A model generated the notes under the pieces. That model had not been told where the DNA came from. It ran no database searches and saw only the letters and a program-made list of their open reading frames with translations. A DNA stretch of 64,000 nucleotides, taken from the NCBI RefSeq assembly GCF_002023715.1, contig NZ_MAHX01000016.1, positions 124,001-188,000 on the forward strand, written 5' to 3'. This document shows positions 1-7,646 of this stretch, piece by piece. Each line of letters opens with the position of its first letter. The first letter of the stretch is position 1. Source of the stretch: Elizabethkingia occulta (lineage in GTDB: Bacteria; Bacteroidota; Bacteroidia; Flavobacteriales; Weeksellaceae). Both the position numbers and the translations under genes were made by a program.

Positions 1-287
1 GGGACAGAACATTGTGGGAGACTGCAGTAGCTTTGGATACAAGAATTGAGAAAAGTTCTGTACAATATCCAAAAAGACTGCTTTTATTCAGTGAAATATT
101 TATAGGCCATACACCTACGCTCCATTTAGGAGTATCTCATCCCCTGAATAAGGCTAATATCTGGAATGTAGATACTGGAGCAGCCTTTACCGGAGCTGTA
201 TCTATTATGGATATCAATACCAAGGACTTTTGGCAAAGTGAGCCACTTCCACATCTGTATCCGAATGAAAAGGGAAGAAATCCCTGA
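1..287 (+). CDS. Metallophosphoesterase (PPP-type phosphatase), 3' part only
   Basis: This is the C-terminal end of a gene that starts before the window; the frame is open from base 3 and ends with TGA at 285-287. The visible 94 or so residues carry a GHTP motif and a following NVDTGA motif. These are the late metal- and phosphate-binding signatures of the calcineurin-like serine/threonine phosphatase / diadenosine tetraphosphatase family. The N-terminal GDxHG and GDxVDRG motifs would lie outside the window. It is on the same strand as the following carboxypeptidase, about 60 bases upstream. Family assignment is fairly secure; the substrate cannot be told. Confidence 0.7.
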   Translation, partial: DRTLWETAVALDTRIEKSSVQYPKRLLLFSEIFIGHTPTLHLGVSHPLNKANIWNVDTGAAFTGAVSIMDINTKDFWQSEPLPHLYPNEKGRNP

Positions 288-346
288 TCTGTAAATAAAT
301 TATGATGACAATGTTGTAAATTTAAGTTTTGAAAAATAATAAATTC

Positions 347-2068
347 ATGAAGCTTAAATTTCTTTTATTGTCTTGCTTTTCGGGGTTGGTGTTTGGACAA
401 AATACTTACCTCACACCATATGAAAAGGGAAACGGCAATCAGTCCGTTACTTATGATGAGATGAATACTTTCTACAAGGATTTGTCTAAAAACTTCAAAA
501 ACATTCAGTACCTGCAAAAAGGAGAAGATGATAACGGAAAACCTATTTATGTTGTTGTTTTTAATCCGTTTAAAGAGAAAATAGAAAAACTAGGTAAGGA
601 TAAAACTGTCCTGATGATTAATAACGGGATTCATCCCGGAGAACCCGATGGTATAGATGCTACAATGATGCTGATGCGAGATCTGGCAACGCAGAAGATA
701 AAAGCTCCTAAGAATGTTGTTATAGCAGCAATTGCAGCATATAATGTTAGTGGAATGCTGAACAGAGGCTCATATTCCAGAGCAAATCAGAACGGACCTG
801 AAGAATATGGATTCCGTGGTAATGCTAGGAACTATGATCTGAACAGGGATTTTATAAAAGCTGATACAAAAAATGCCAGAAGTTTCCAGCAGATATACCA
901 ATGGTTAAATCCCGATGTATTTATTGATAATCACGTGAGCAACGGAGCGGATTACCAATATACTTTCACTTATATTTCTACACATAAGGAAAGACTAGGA
1001 AAATCACTTGGTGATTATTTTTTCAACGAATTTCAGGCTGACAATCTAAAGCAAATGCAGTCATTGGGATACGAAAGTACTCCTTATGTTAATATTCACG
1101 GAGATGTTCCGGAAATAGGCTTTGCTGCTTTCGAAGATTCTCCACGCTATGCTACTGGCTATACAAGCTTATTCAACTCTATTGGGACGGTTGTGGAAAC
1201 CCATATGCTGAAGCCCTATGATAAAAGAGTAGATGCTACTTACAAATACATGCTGGTAAATCTTGAGAATATCGATAAGAATTATAAGAGAATAAAAGAG
1301 ATTCGTAAAGAAAACCTTAAACAATATACAGCCGGGAAACAATATCCTATTCGTTGGAAAGTAGATTCTACAAAGTATTCAACAATGGATTTTAAAGGTT
1401 TTGAGGCGGGATATAAGCCAAGTGGAATCTCCGGACAGAAAAGATTGTATTATGACCGTAATAAGCCTTTTACAAAAAAGATAAAACTCTTCAATACCTA
1501 TGCTCCAACCGGATTTGTAATTATCCCGAGGTATTATGTAATTCCACAATCGGAATATCGTGTAATAGAGGAATTAAAAAGAAATCATATTAAGATGAAC
1601 ATACTGAAGCGTGACAGTATTGCTACAGTAGAATCTTATAAAATCAATGACTTCAAGACTGTAAAGAATCCTTACGAAGGTCATTATGTTCACTATGAAA
1701 CAGTTGTAGGGAAATCCAATAAACAAATTAAATTTCTGGCAGGAGATTATGTGGTACCAACACAGCAATCCGGCGTGAAATATATATTAGAAACATTAGA
1801 ACCTGAAGCTTTAGATTCTTTCTTTAACTGGAACTTCTTTGATGCTATGCTGGGACAAAAGGAATACTATTCTGCGTATATATTTGAAGATACAGCAACA
1901 GACCTCATGAAAAATGATACAGCACTAAGAACTGCCTTTGAAGCTAAGAAGAAAATAGATAAAGATTTTGCAAAAGATGGCAAAGCACAGCTGGACTGGG
2001 TATATGAAAACTCTCCTTATTATGAGAAAAAAACTCACAGACAGTATCCAATTTACAGGATACTATAA
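347..2068 (+). CDS. M14 family zinc carboxypeptidase, secreted
   Basis: A 573-residue exported metallopeptidase of the M14 (carboxypeptidase A-like) family. I chose the ATG at 347 rather than the in-frame TTG at 329, because it puts a clean signal peptide at the N-terminus (MKLKFLLLSCFSGLVFG, then Q). Numbered from that start, the zinc ligands are His96 and Glu99 in IHPGEPDG and His196 in DNHVSNG. The catalytic glutamate is probably Glu284 in VVETHML. The NYDLNRD segment just before the third ligand is typical of bacterial M14 enzymes. It should act in the periplasm or outside the cell on peptides; whether the targets are protein or peptidoglycan peptides is not visible. The C-terminal 280 residues have no motif I recognise. 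Confidence 0.85.
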   Translation: MKLKFLLLSCFSGLVFGQNTYLTPYEKGNGNQSVTYDEMNTFYKDLSKNFKNIQYLQKGEDDNGKPIYVVVFNPFKEKIEKLGKDKTVLMINNGIHPGEPDGIDATMMLMRDLATQKIKAPKNVVIAAIAAYNVSGMLNRGSYSRANQNGPEEYGFRGNARNYDLNRDFIKADTKNARSFQQIYQWLNPDVFIDNHVSNGADYQYTFTYISTHKERLGKSLGDYFFNEFQADNLKQMQSLGYESTPYVNIHGDVPEIGFAAFEDSPRYATGYTSLFNSIGTVVETHMLKPYDKRVDATYKYMLVNLENIDKNYKRIKEIRKENLKQYTAGKQYPIRWKVDSTKYSTMDFKGFEAGYKPSGISGQKRLYYDRNKPFTKKIKLFNTYAPTGFVIIPRYYVIPQSEYRVIEELKRNHIKMNILKRDSIATVESYKINDFKTVKNPYEGHYVHYETVVGKSNKQIKFLAGDYVVPTQQSGVKYILETLEPEALDSFFNWNFFDAMLGQKEYYSAYIFEDTATDLMKNDTALRTAFEAKKKIDKDFAKDGKAQLDWVYENSPYYEKKTHRQYPIYRIL

Positions 2069-2071
2069 GTT

Positions 2072-2854
2072 TTATTTTATAAAAATAGCTTCATGTTGCT
2101 TTTTGAAAATTTCAGGATCAACAGAAGTATCGAATTCATTAGAAATTGCGTATCCAAACCGGATACGCATTTTTGTTTTAAAGTTGCCGTGAAGGTATGG
2201 AATACTCATAATCATGTAAGCCTCCCTTTTGAATAAAAATCCAGGACCCGTTTCTCCACAGAAACAGCAGGATTCTGTAGTGTCATAATTAAAAATAATT
2301 TGCCATTTCTTATTATAATTTAATACTTCATAAGTTATAGACATAGCGTAATCATTTAATCTTAAATCTCTTGTAGATATATTTTTGATGATAACAGGAA
2401 ATGAATAATAACTTTTTATGATGTTTTCTTCTAAAGGAATTGCATATTGTGGAATAGTATCTTTATACCTAGCCTCAACAATAAAGTTTTTATTATTTAA
2501 AGAATCATATTTGGTATTCTTATAATCCATATCAAAATCTAAATGTCCCTTAAAATATTTCTCAATTAAAGAATCTCTTTGAAGGCTTTTGCGAGTTGGT
2601 TTATAGTCTTGTTTTGCATATGGCGGCGCCGGTGGTGGCGCTATTCCACTGAAATAATATTTTACCGGAATTTTTGATGGTTTAACACCAATATAGAGTA
2701 TTTTTCCCCCTATTTCTCCATAGCCTTCATCAAATGCCTGAAACGTCATCATAATACTTTTATCAAACTGAAATGTAATCCCGTCAGAAAGTTTTTCTTC
2801 CTTTTTACATTGAAGAAACAAAATTGAAAGTGAAAGAATCAGAAAAACCTTCAT
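2072..2854 (-). CDS. Hypothetical lipoprotein
   Basis: A 260-residue protein with a lipoprotein signal (lipobox LFLQC, Cys16), followed by KKEE. That acidic pattern resembles the surface-export signal of Bacteroidota lipoproteins. The body is rich in Lys, Tyr and Asp and contains a short proline stretch (APPPAPPY) near residue 75, and two close cysteines (CCFCGE) around residue 195. I recognise no family. It is convergent with the carboxypeptidase, the two stop codons lying 3 bases apart. It follows the cupin gene on the same strand, but a terminator lies between them, so it is probably transcribed alone. Confidence 0.7.
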   Translation of the reverse strand: MKVFLILSLSILFLQCKKEEKLSDGITFQFDKSIMMTFQAFDEGYGEIGGKILYIGVKPSKIPVKYYFSGIAPPPAPPYAKQDYKPTRKSLQRDSLIEKYFKGHLDFDMDYKNTKYDSLNNKNFIVEARYKDTIPQYAIPLEENIIKSYYSFPVIIKNISTRDLRLNDYAMSITYEVLNYNKKWQIIFNYDTTESCCFCGETGPGFLFKREAYMIMSIPYLHGNFKTKMRIRFGYAISNEFDTSVDPEIFKKQHEAIFIK

Positions 2855-2870
2855 GTAATAAAGCTAAATA

Positions 2871-2897
2871 AAAAATCCCAGCATTGCTGAGATTTTT
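2871..2897 (-). terminator. Intrinsic terminator of the cupin gene
   Basis: A 12-bp stem (aaaaatcccagc / gctgagattttt, one mismatch) with a 3-base loop lies 4 bases after the cupin stop codon. On the minus strand it is followed by a T-rich tract. Confidence 0.75.
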
Positions 2898-2900
2898 ATT

Positions 2901-3782
2901 TTATTTCGGAAGACCTTTTTTTAGTGCGATATTTGCTCTTTCAACAGCCTTTTTTTCTTTCCAGTCCATGTAACGCTTTTTGTAGCGTGCTTTCATAAAG
3001 TTATCGAATTTACGCTGAACAGTAAGGTTCCAAAGAGAATGAGCTTTTACACCCCAGCTTTTATCCCATGCACGGAGTGAAATAGAGAATGAACCATCCA
3101 GATACTTCATCCAGTGCCACCATCCTGTTGGCATAAATAAAGTATCTCCATGTTCCAGATAACATTCAATTCCTTCAACACCGTCCAGAGCCGGAAACTT
3201 GCTGAAGTCCGGATTTTCGATATCATAATCTTCCAATGCATAAGTTGCATATGGAATTTGATATAAGCGCTCTTTCCACTTGTAGTCGAAAAGAAGGATA
3301 TGCTTTCTTCCGTTAAAGTGTGTATGGAAGATGTGAGCCATATCGATATCAAAGTGTAAGAATGTTACAGAGCCTTTACCTCCGAAGAACATGTTTGGGT
3401 ATTTATCCAGGAATCCACCCATTAAATCTTTTGGGGAGATATAGTCGTCCAGTAATTTCGGAGCAAACTTTATCGGATCAAAGAGGAAAATTCTAAGGTC
3501 GGTAGGCTCCTTCTGAATAAGGTCGATATAATCGCCAAATTTCATTTCTGCAGCTGATGAATTAATAGGAGCAGAAGGGTCTGCTTTTGAGCTATCATAT
3601 AAAGGAACGGTTACATCGCCAACCACTTCTTTCATATATTCCATGGTCCACTTCTGGTAAGCAGGCCATTTTTTAGCCATATTTTTTATAACCACAGGCT
3701 TACGTGGCTTAAGATATTTTTCGCGGAAATCTTCCTGTGAAATGTCGTCTACAACATCAATCGGTTTAAGAATAAGTCCCAT
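2901..3782 (-). CDS. Cupin-like (JmjC-type, cupin_8) dioxygenase
   Basis: A 293-residue cytoplasmic protein of the cupin_8/JmjC-like superfamily of Fe(II)/2-oxoglutarate oxygenases. An HxD pair (His143, Asp145 in FLHFDID) and a late His223 in PTGWWHWM match the expected iron-binding facial triad. The N-terminal KPVVIKNMAKKWPAY resembles the start of FIH-like hydroxylases (KPVVIKG...WPA). Relatives hydroxylate protein or small-molecule substrates; the substrate here is unknown. It is a single gene with its own terminator and a probable -7 element (TATTTTTG on the minus strand at 3801-3808) just upstream. Confidence 0.75.
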   Translation of the reverse strand: MGLILKPIDVVDDISQEDFREKYLKPRKPVVIKNMAKKWPAYQKWTMEYMKEVVGDVTVPLYDSSKADPSAPINSSAAEMKFGDYIDLIQKEPTDLRIFLFDPIKFAPKLLDDYISPKDLMGGFLDKYPNMFFGGKGSVTFLHFDIDMAHIFHTHFNGRKHILLFDYKWKERLYQIPYATYALEDYDIENPDFSKFPALDGVEGIECYLEHGDTLFMPTGWWHWMKYLDGSFSISLRAWDKSWGVKAHSLWNLTVQRKFDNFMKARYKKRYMDWKEKKAVERANIALKKGLPK

Positions 3783-3949
3783 TTCATTTTATTTATGTTG
3801 CAAAAATATTAAATTTTCTTAACACAGAAGGGAAGAAAATAGTATTGTTTAGAACGATTATAAACAAATCCCAGTGAAAAAATCTATCACTTTTATAGGG
3901 TAATTTAATATTGTCTATTTATCTATGAAAAATATTATAATATCTTAAT

Positions 3950-3977
3950 TGATAAAATAATACAACTTATTTTATCA
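3950..3977. repeat. AT-rich perfect inverted repeat downstream of the omega-amidase gene
   Basis: Arms TGATAAAATAA (3950-3960) and TTATTTTATCA (3967-3977) form an 11-bp perfect stem with a 6-base loop. It lies about 40 bases after the omega-amidase stop codon. It may be a weak terminator or mRNA-protecting hairpin for that gene, but there is no clear T-run after it. The rest of 3783-4018 is AT-rich with no gene. Confidence 0.45.
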
Positions 3978-4018
3978 CATTGGTTTATAGTTGTTTATGT
4001 TTTATCTGTAGATTTTGT

Positions 4019-4783
4019 TTACACAGAAAGGCTGAAAATATCCTGATCTGCTAAAAACGGAAACTTGCGTCTGAATTCAGTCAATAAATCTTTATCTAAT
4101 TCTGCATAAATAAGATTATCCTTTAGGAGTGCTATTTCTGAACCATCTGCAAAGAAACAATGAGAAGAACCGTTATAATGTAATTTATTACCATCATTTC
4201 CAACACGATTAAGACCAAAAACATAAGACTGATTTTCGATTGCTCTTGCTTTTAGTAATGTATCCCAGGCGTCTATTCGGGTAGATGGCCAACTGGCAAT
4301 ATTCAGAATCAGGTCGTAACTTTCCGTGTTTCTTACAAAAACAGGAAAGCGAAGATCATAGCAGACCTGTAAACATATTTTCCAACCGATATATTCTATA
4401 ACTACTTTTTCTGTTCCCGGCGTATAAAACAGATCTTCTTTTGCATAGGAAAAAAGATGTCTTTTATCGTAATGGTGTACAGTTCCGTTTTTTTCTATAA
4501 AATAAAACCGATTATAGAACTTGCCATTCTCTTTTACGGCAACACTTCCGCCTACAGCAATATTATTATTTACAGCTAAAGATGTCATCCAGTTCAGAAC
4601 TTCAGCATCCTGATCGGCGATTTCTTCCACATCCATACAGAAGCCTGTAGCAAACATTTCGGGGAGAAGAAAAATATCCGGTTTATCCTCTTTAGGTAAA
4701 AGTTTTTCGATAATTTCAAAATTCTTAACTTTATTTTTCCATTGAATATCATGCTGTAAGCCCAATATTTTTAAATTTTTCAT
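4019..4783 (-). CDS. Omega-amidase, nitrilase superfamily
   Basis: A 254-residue cytoplasmic C-N hydrolase. The nitrilase triad is clear: Glu42 in PEMFATGF, Lys107 in HYDKRHLFS and Cys141 in QVCYDLRFP. The TGF context and overall length match the omega-amidase (Nit2/YafV) branch. That branch hydrolyses alpha-ketoglutaramate and alpha-ketosuccinamate, which are repair or by-products of glutamine transaminases. It stands alone between divergent and convergent neighbours. Assignment to the superfamily is secure; the exact substrate is inferred from the motif context. Confidence 0.85.
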   Translation of the reverse strand: MKNLKILGLQHDIQWKNKVKNFEIIEKLLPKEDKPDIFLLPEMFATGFCMDVEEIADQDAEVLNWMTSLAVNNNIAVGGSVAVKENGKFYNRFYFIEKNGTVHHYDKRHLFSYAKEDLFYTPGTEKVVIEYIGWKICLQVCYDLRFPVFVRNTESYDLILNIASWPSTRIDAWDTLLKARAIENQSYVFGLNRVGNDGNKLHYNGSSHCFFADGSEIALLKDNLIYAELDKDLLTEFRRKFPFLADQDIFSLSV

Positions 4784-4857
4784 AAACAGTAAGAATAAAT
4801 TTATTAAAATTGCGTTAGTAAAGTTATTGATAATAAAAAGGAATATAAGATTATTTT

Positions 4858-5307
4858 ATGAAAAAGGTATTGTTTTCTATAATAGGAATGTTTGCTATTC
4901 AGATGACCAGCGCTCAGGCTTGGAATGGGCAGGGTGACCAAAAAATACAGGCAGGCATGAATGTATGGGGAAAAGGCGGTTTTGGTGTTAAAGGATCTTA
5001 TGACTATGGAATTGCTGATGCAGTTTCTATAGGTGCCGGAGTAGGTATTTATTCTGAAGGAAAGACTGTAGACGGAAATAAAAAAACAGGGATATCTGTA
5101 TACGCACGTGCGAATTACCACCTAAAGGATGTCTTGGAACTTCCGGATAAATTCGATATTTATCCAGGTATAACAATGGGAGTTCTTGGTGATACGTTTG
5201 ATTTTGGAGCACATATAGGATTCAGATATTTCTTTACTCCTACAATAGGAGCTTTCGCCGAAGTAGGTAACAGAGGTGGTATTGGAGTAGTATTCAACCT
5301 GAAATAA
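4858..5307 (+). CDS. Small outer-membrane beta-barrel-like protein
   Basis: A 149-residue exported protein with a signal peptide ending in TSAQA. The mature part alternates short glycine-rich hairpins with amphipathic stretches and ends in VVFNLK, a pattern typical of small outer-membrane beta-barrels. No catalytic motif is seen. It is followed 41 bases later by a second small barrel-like protein on the same strand, and the pair ends at the terminator at 5838. It resembles a family of uncharacterised Flavobacteriia proteins (possibly DUF6646, recalled from memory). Function unknown. Confidence 0.7.
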   Translation: MKKVLFSIIGMFAIQMTSAQAWNGQGDQKIQAGMNVWGKGGFGVKGSYDYGIADAVSIGAGVGIYSEGKTVDGNKKTGISVYARANYHLKDVLELPDKFDIYPGITMGVLGDTFDFGAHIGFRYFFTPTIGAFAEVGNRGGIGVVFNLK

Positions 5308-5348
5308 TAAAATGAAACGTAAAACAAATAAATAAACTATAGACGATT

Positions 5349-5813
5349 ATGAAAAATTTATTGAAATCTTTATTTGCTGTTGCTTTTTTAGCAATTGGAG
5401 CAACTCAGGCGAAGGCACAGATCTACAAAACGAGCTTAGGACTTTCTGTAGATTTTGGAGATGGATCTACTTTGGTAGGACCGGCTGTAAAGCACTTCTT
5501 CGATGGTAACAATGCCGGACAGGCAGAAGTGGTATTTGGTAATCATGTTACTATGCTACAGGCAATGTACTCCTATAACAAAGGTATTTCCGGAGCTAAA
5601 GGCCTTAACTGGTATTTAGGTATCGGACCGGCTTTAGGTTTTGTTAAAGGAGGAGATACTCAGTTTGCAATCCGTCCGATGGCAGGTTTAGAGTACAAGA
5701 TTAGCGGAGCACCTATCGCATTTTCATTCGACTGGAGACCAGCATTCTGGCTTTCAAATGGTGGAGATTCTAACGTAGGTAGATTCGGATTTGGATTCAA
5801 GTTTACATTGTAA
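5349..5813 (+). CDS. Small outer-membrane beta-barrel-like protein
   Basis: A 154-residue exported protein with a signal peptide cleaved near AKAQ. The body has repeated beta-hairpin-like segments (YLGIGPALGF, RPMAGLEYKI, FSFDWRPAFWL) and ends in GFGFKFTL, an aromatic-ended last strand as in outer-membrane barrels. It is probably cotranscribed with the preceding 149-residue protein, and a strong terminator follows 25 bases after the stop. It looks like the small barrel proteins common in Bacteroidota; no ligand or activity can be assigned. Confidence 0.7.
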   Translation: MKNLLKSLFAVAFLAIGATQAKAQIYKTSLGLSVDFGDGSTLVGPAVKHFFDGNNAGQAEVVFGNHVTMLQAMYSYNKGISGAKGLNWYLGIGPALGFVKGGDTQFAIRPMAGLEYKISGAPIAFSFDWRPAFWLSNGGDSNVGRFGFGFKFTL

Positions 5814-5837
5814 TCCATAAACACCAAAAAATAGTAT

Positions 5838-5865
5838 AGTTGCCTTATTTTAAGGCAACTTTTTT
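5838..5865 (+). terminator. Intrinsic terminator
   Basis: A perfect 10-bp stem (agttgcctta / taaggcaact) with a 3-base loop, followed by a run of T, ends the two-gene barrel-protein unit. Confidence 0.85.
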
Positions 5866-5893
5866 ATTTCCCCTCAGGCTCGAATATTATTCC

Positions 5894-5901
5894 TATTTTT
5901 G
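5894..5901 (+). promoter_or_regulatory. Probable -7 promoter element of rseP
   Basis: TATTTTTG fits the Bacteroidota -7 consensus TAnnTTTG and lies 17 bases before the rseP start codon. No clear -33 TTTG is seen. Confidence 0.5.
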
Positions 5902-5918
5902 CATTTCAAATATTACAA

Positions 5919-7253
5919 ATGGAGTTATTTAATCAGATATTTCAATTCGTTTTAAGTATTTCAATCTTGGTGATCCTACACGAATTAGGACACTTTATCC
6001 CGGCTAAACTTTTCAAAACCAAAGTTGAAAAGTTTTACCTGTTCTTTGACCCTTGGTTTTCTCTTGTAAAAAAGAAAATCGGAGAAACGGAATATGGTAT
6101 AGGCTGGCTTCCTTTCGGTGGTTATGTAAAAATTGCCGGAATGGTAGACGAGAGCATGGATACTGAACAATTGAAGAAACCTGCTGAACCATGGGAGTTT
6201 AGATCTAAACCAGCTTGGCAGCGTCTTATTATCATGCTGGGTGGGGTAACAGTTAACTTCTTTTTAGCTTGGTTAATATATTCATGTCTTTCTTTCTTTA
6301 ATGGAGAAACTTACCATGATAATGCTAAATTCGAAAACGGTATAGCTGTTTCCGAAGAAGGCCGTAAAATGGGCTTAGAGACGGGTGATAAAATCCTTAA
6401 AATAGACGGGAAGCCAGCTGAAAGAATGGAAACATCCATGATCAATATGCTTTTCGCGAATGAGGCTACAGTATTGCGTAACGGAAAAGAAGTAACTTTT
6501 CCGGTTAATGAGAACGGCGTTGCAGAAGTTATTAAATCTAATGAGGCAAAAGCTTATTTCTCCCCAAGATTTCCTGCTGTTATAGATTCTATTGCACCAA
6601 ATATGGGCGCACAGAAGGCAGGTTTATTAAAAGGAGATAAGATTATCTCTGTAAATGGAAAATCTGCACTCTTCTTTGACGAAGTTTCGGGAGAGGTAAT
6701 GGCTAATAAGAACAAAACCATTACTATAGGAGTTGAAAGAAAAGGTGAAAAGCTGGAACTTCCGGTAAATGTAGATGCTAAAGGGAAAATAGGTTTCACT
6801 CCGGATTTTAAAGTAATGATGGCTTCTTTTGAAAAAACAAGTGTAACAAAAGAATACGGATTCCTTCAGGCTATTCCAAGAGGGTTTACCAGAACTATAG
6901 ATGTACTGGTAATGCAGATAAAGCAGTTTAAAATTATCTTTAATCAGAAAACAAAAGGTTATACTAAAGTTTCCGGTCCGATTGGTATTATAAAGCAAAT
7001 GCCTGCACAGATTGACTGGGTTGCATTCTGGTCGTTTACAGCAATGTTCTCTGTATGGTTAGCGTTCCTTAACCTTATTCCTATTCCAGGATTGGATGGG
7101 GGGCATGTCTTATTTACTCTTTGGGAAATGGTAACAGGGAAGCCTGTTCCACAGAAAGTATTGGAAAATGCGCAGATGATAGGTGTGATATTCCTCTTAG
7201 GACTTATGATTCTTATTTTCGGAAGCGATATTTATAAGCTGATTTTCAATTGA
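5919..7253 (+). CDS. rseP: RseP, site-2 (M50) intramembrane zinc metalloprotease
   Basis: A 444-residue inner-membrane protease of the S2P family. The zinc-binding HELGH (His21-His25) lies in the first membrane segment. The third ligand motif NLIPIPGLDGGH is near the C-terminus. A central region around residues 120-310 has features of two PDZ domains (GLETGDKILKIDGKP; AGLLKGDKIISVNGK). RseP cuts membrane-bound anti-sigma factors and clears signal-peptide remnants. Length and motif order match intact family members. It is monocistronic here, followed by tRNA-Asn. Confidence 0.95.
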   Translation: MELFNQIFQFVLSISILVILHELGHFIPAKLFKTKVEKFYLFFDPWFSLVKKKIGETEYGIGWLPFGGYVKIAGMVDESMDTEQLKKPAEPWEFRSKPAWQRLIIMLGGVTVNFFLAWLIYSCLSFFNGETYHDNAKFENGIAVSEEGRKMGLETGDKILKIDGKPAERMETSMINMLFANEATVLRNGKEVTFPVNENGVAEVIKSNEAKAYFSPRFPAVIDSIAPNMGAQKAGLLKGDKIISVNGKSALFFDEVSGEVMANKNKTITIGVERKGEKLELPVNVDAKGKIGFTPDFKVMMASFEKTSVTKEYGFLQAIPRGFTRTIDVLVMQIKQFKIIFNQKTKGYTKVSGPIGIIKQMPAQIDWVAFWSFTAMFSVWLAFLNLIPIPGLDGGHVLFTLWEMVTGKPVPQKVLENAQMIGVIFLLGLMILIFGSDIYKLIFN

Positions 7254-7287
7254 TAGAGAATTTATTGCAAAAAAATATAAAAAAATA

Positions 7288-7319
7288 TTTGCAGTGAATA
7301 TAAAATGTGTGTATATTTG
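7288..7319 (+). promoter_or_regulatory. Promoter of tRNA-Asn
   Basis: TTTG (7288-7291), a 20-base spacer and TATATTTG (7312-7319) match the Bacteroidota housekeeping promoter closely. It lies 22 bases before the tRNA. The same layout (N20, TATATTTG) occurs ahead of the tRNA cluster at 33.6 kb. Confidence 0.8.
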
Positions 7320-7341
7320 CACCACTTAAAACAAAGGACAT

Positions 7342-7415
7342 TCCTCCTTAGCTCAGTTGGTTAGAGCATCTGACTGTTAATCAGAGGGTCGCTGGTTCGA
7401 GCCCAGCAGGAGGAG
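7342..7415 (+). tRNA. tRNA-Asn (GTT)
   Basis: A 74-base cloverleaf. The acceptor arms tcctcct and aggagga pair fully, the D arm is gctc/gagc, and the anticodon stem tctga/tcaga encloses the loop ctgttaa (anticodon GTT at 7376-7378). The T arm is gctgg/ccagc with loop ttcgagc. The discriminator is G; CCA is not encoded. Confidence 0.97.
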
Positions 7416-7423
7416 CTTCTTAT

Positions 7424-7455
7424 AAAGCACTTACAGAAATGTAGGTGCTTTTTTT
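7424..7455 (+). terminator. Terminator of the tRNA-Asn unit
   Basis: An 11-bp stem (aaagcacttac / gtaggtgcttt, with one G-T pair) and T-run begin 8 bases after the tRNA. The remaining 7456-7646 holds no gene that I can see. Confidence 0.8.
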
Positions 7456-7646
7456 ATGTCCTTATTTCTTTAATCTTTCTGGTCTTATTTTGCTTTTGAT
7501 GCTACAGAATCTGATTAGCTGATATTATCGGTTAGTTTCTTAATTCTTAGAATAGCCATCCTGACAAATTTCACTATTATTTTGTTTTAATTTAGAATTA
7601 ATAAAAACTATATTTACTGCCAGTTAAAATATATTCAGTTCTGTTT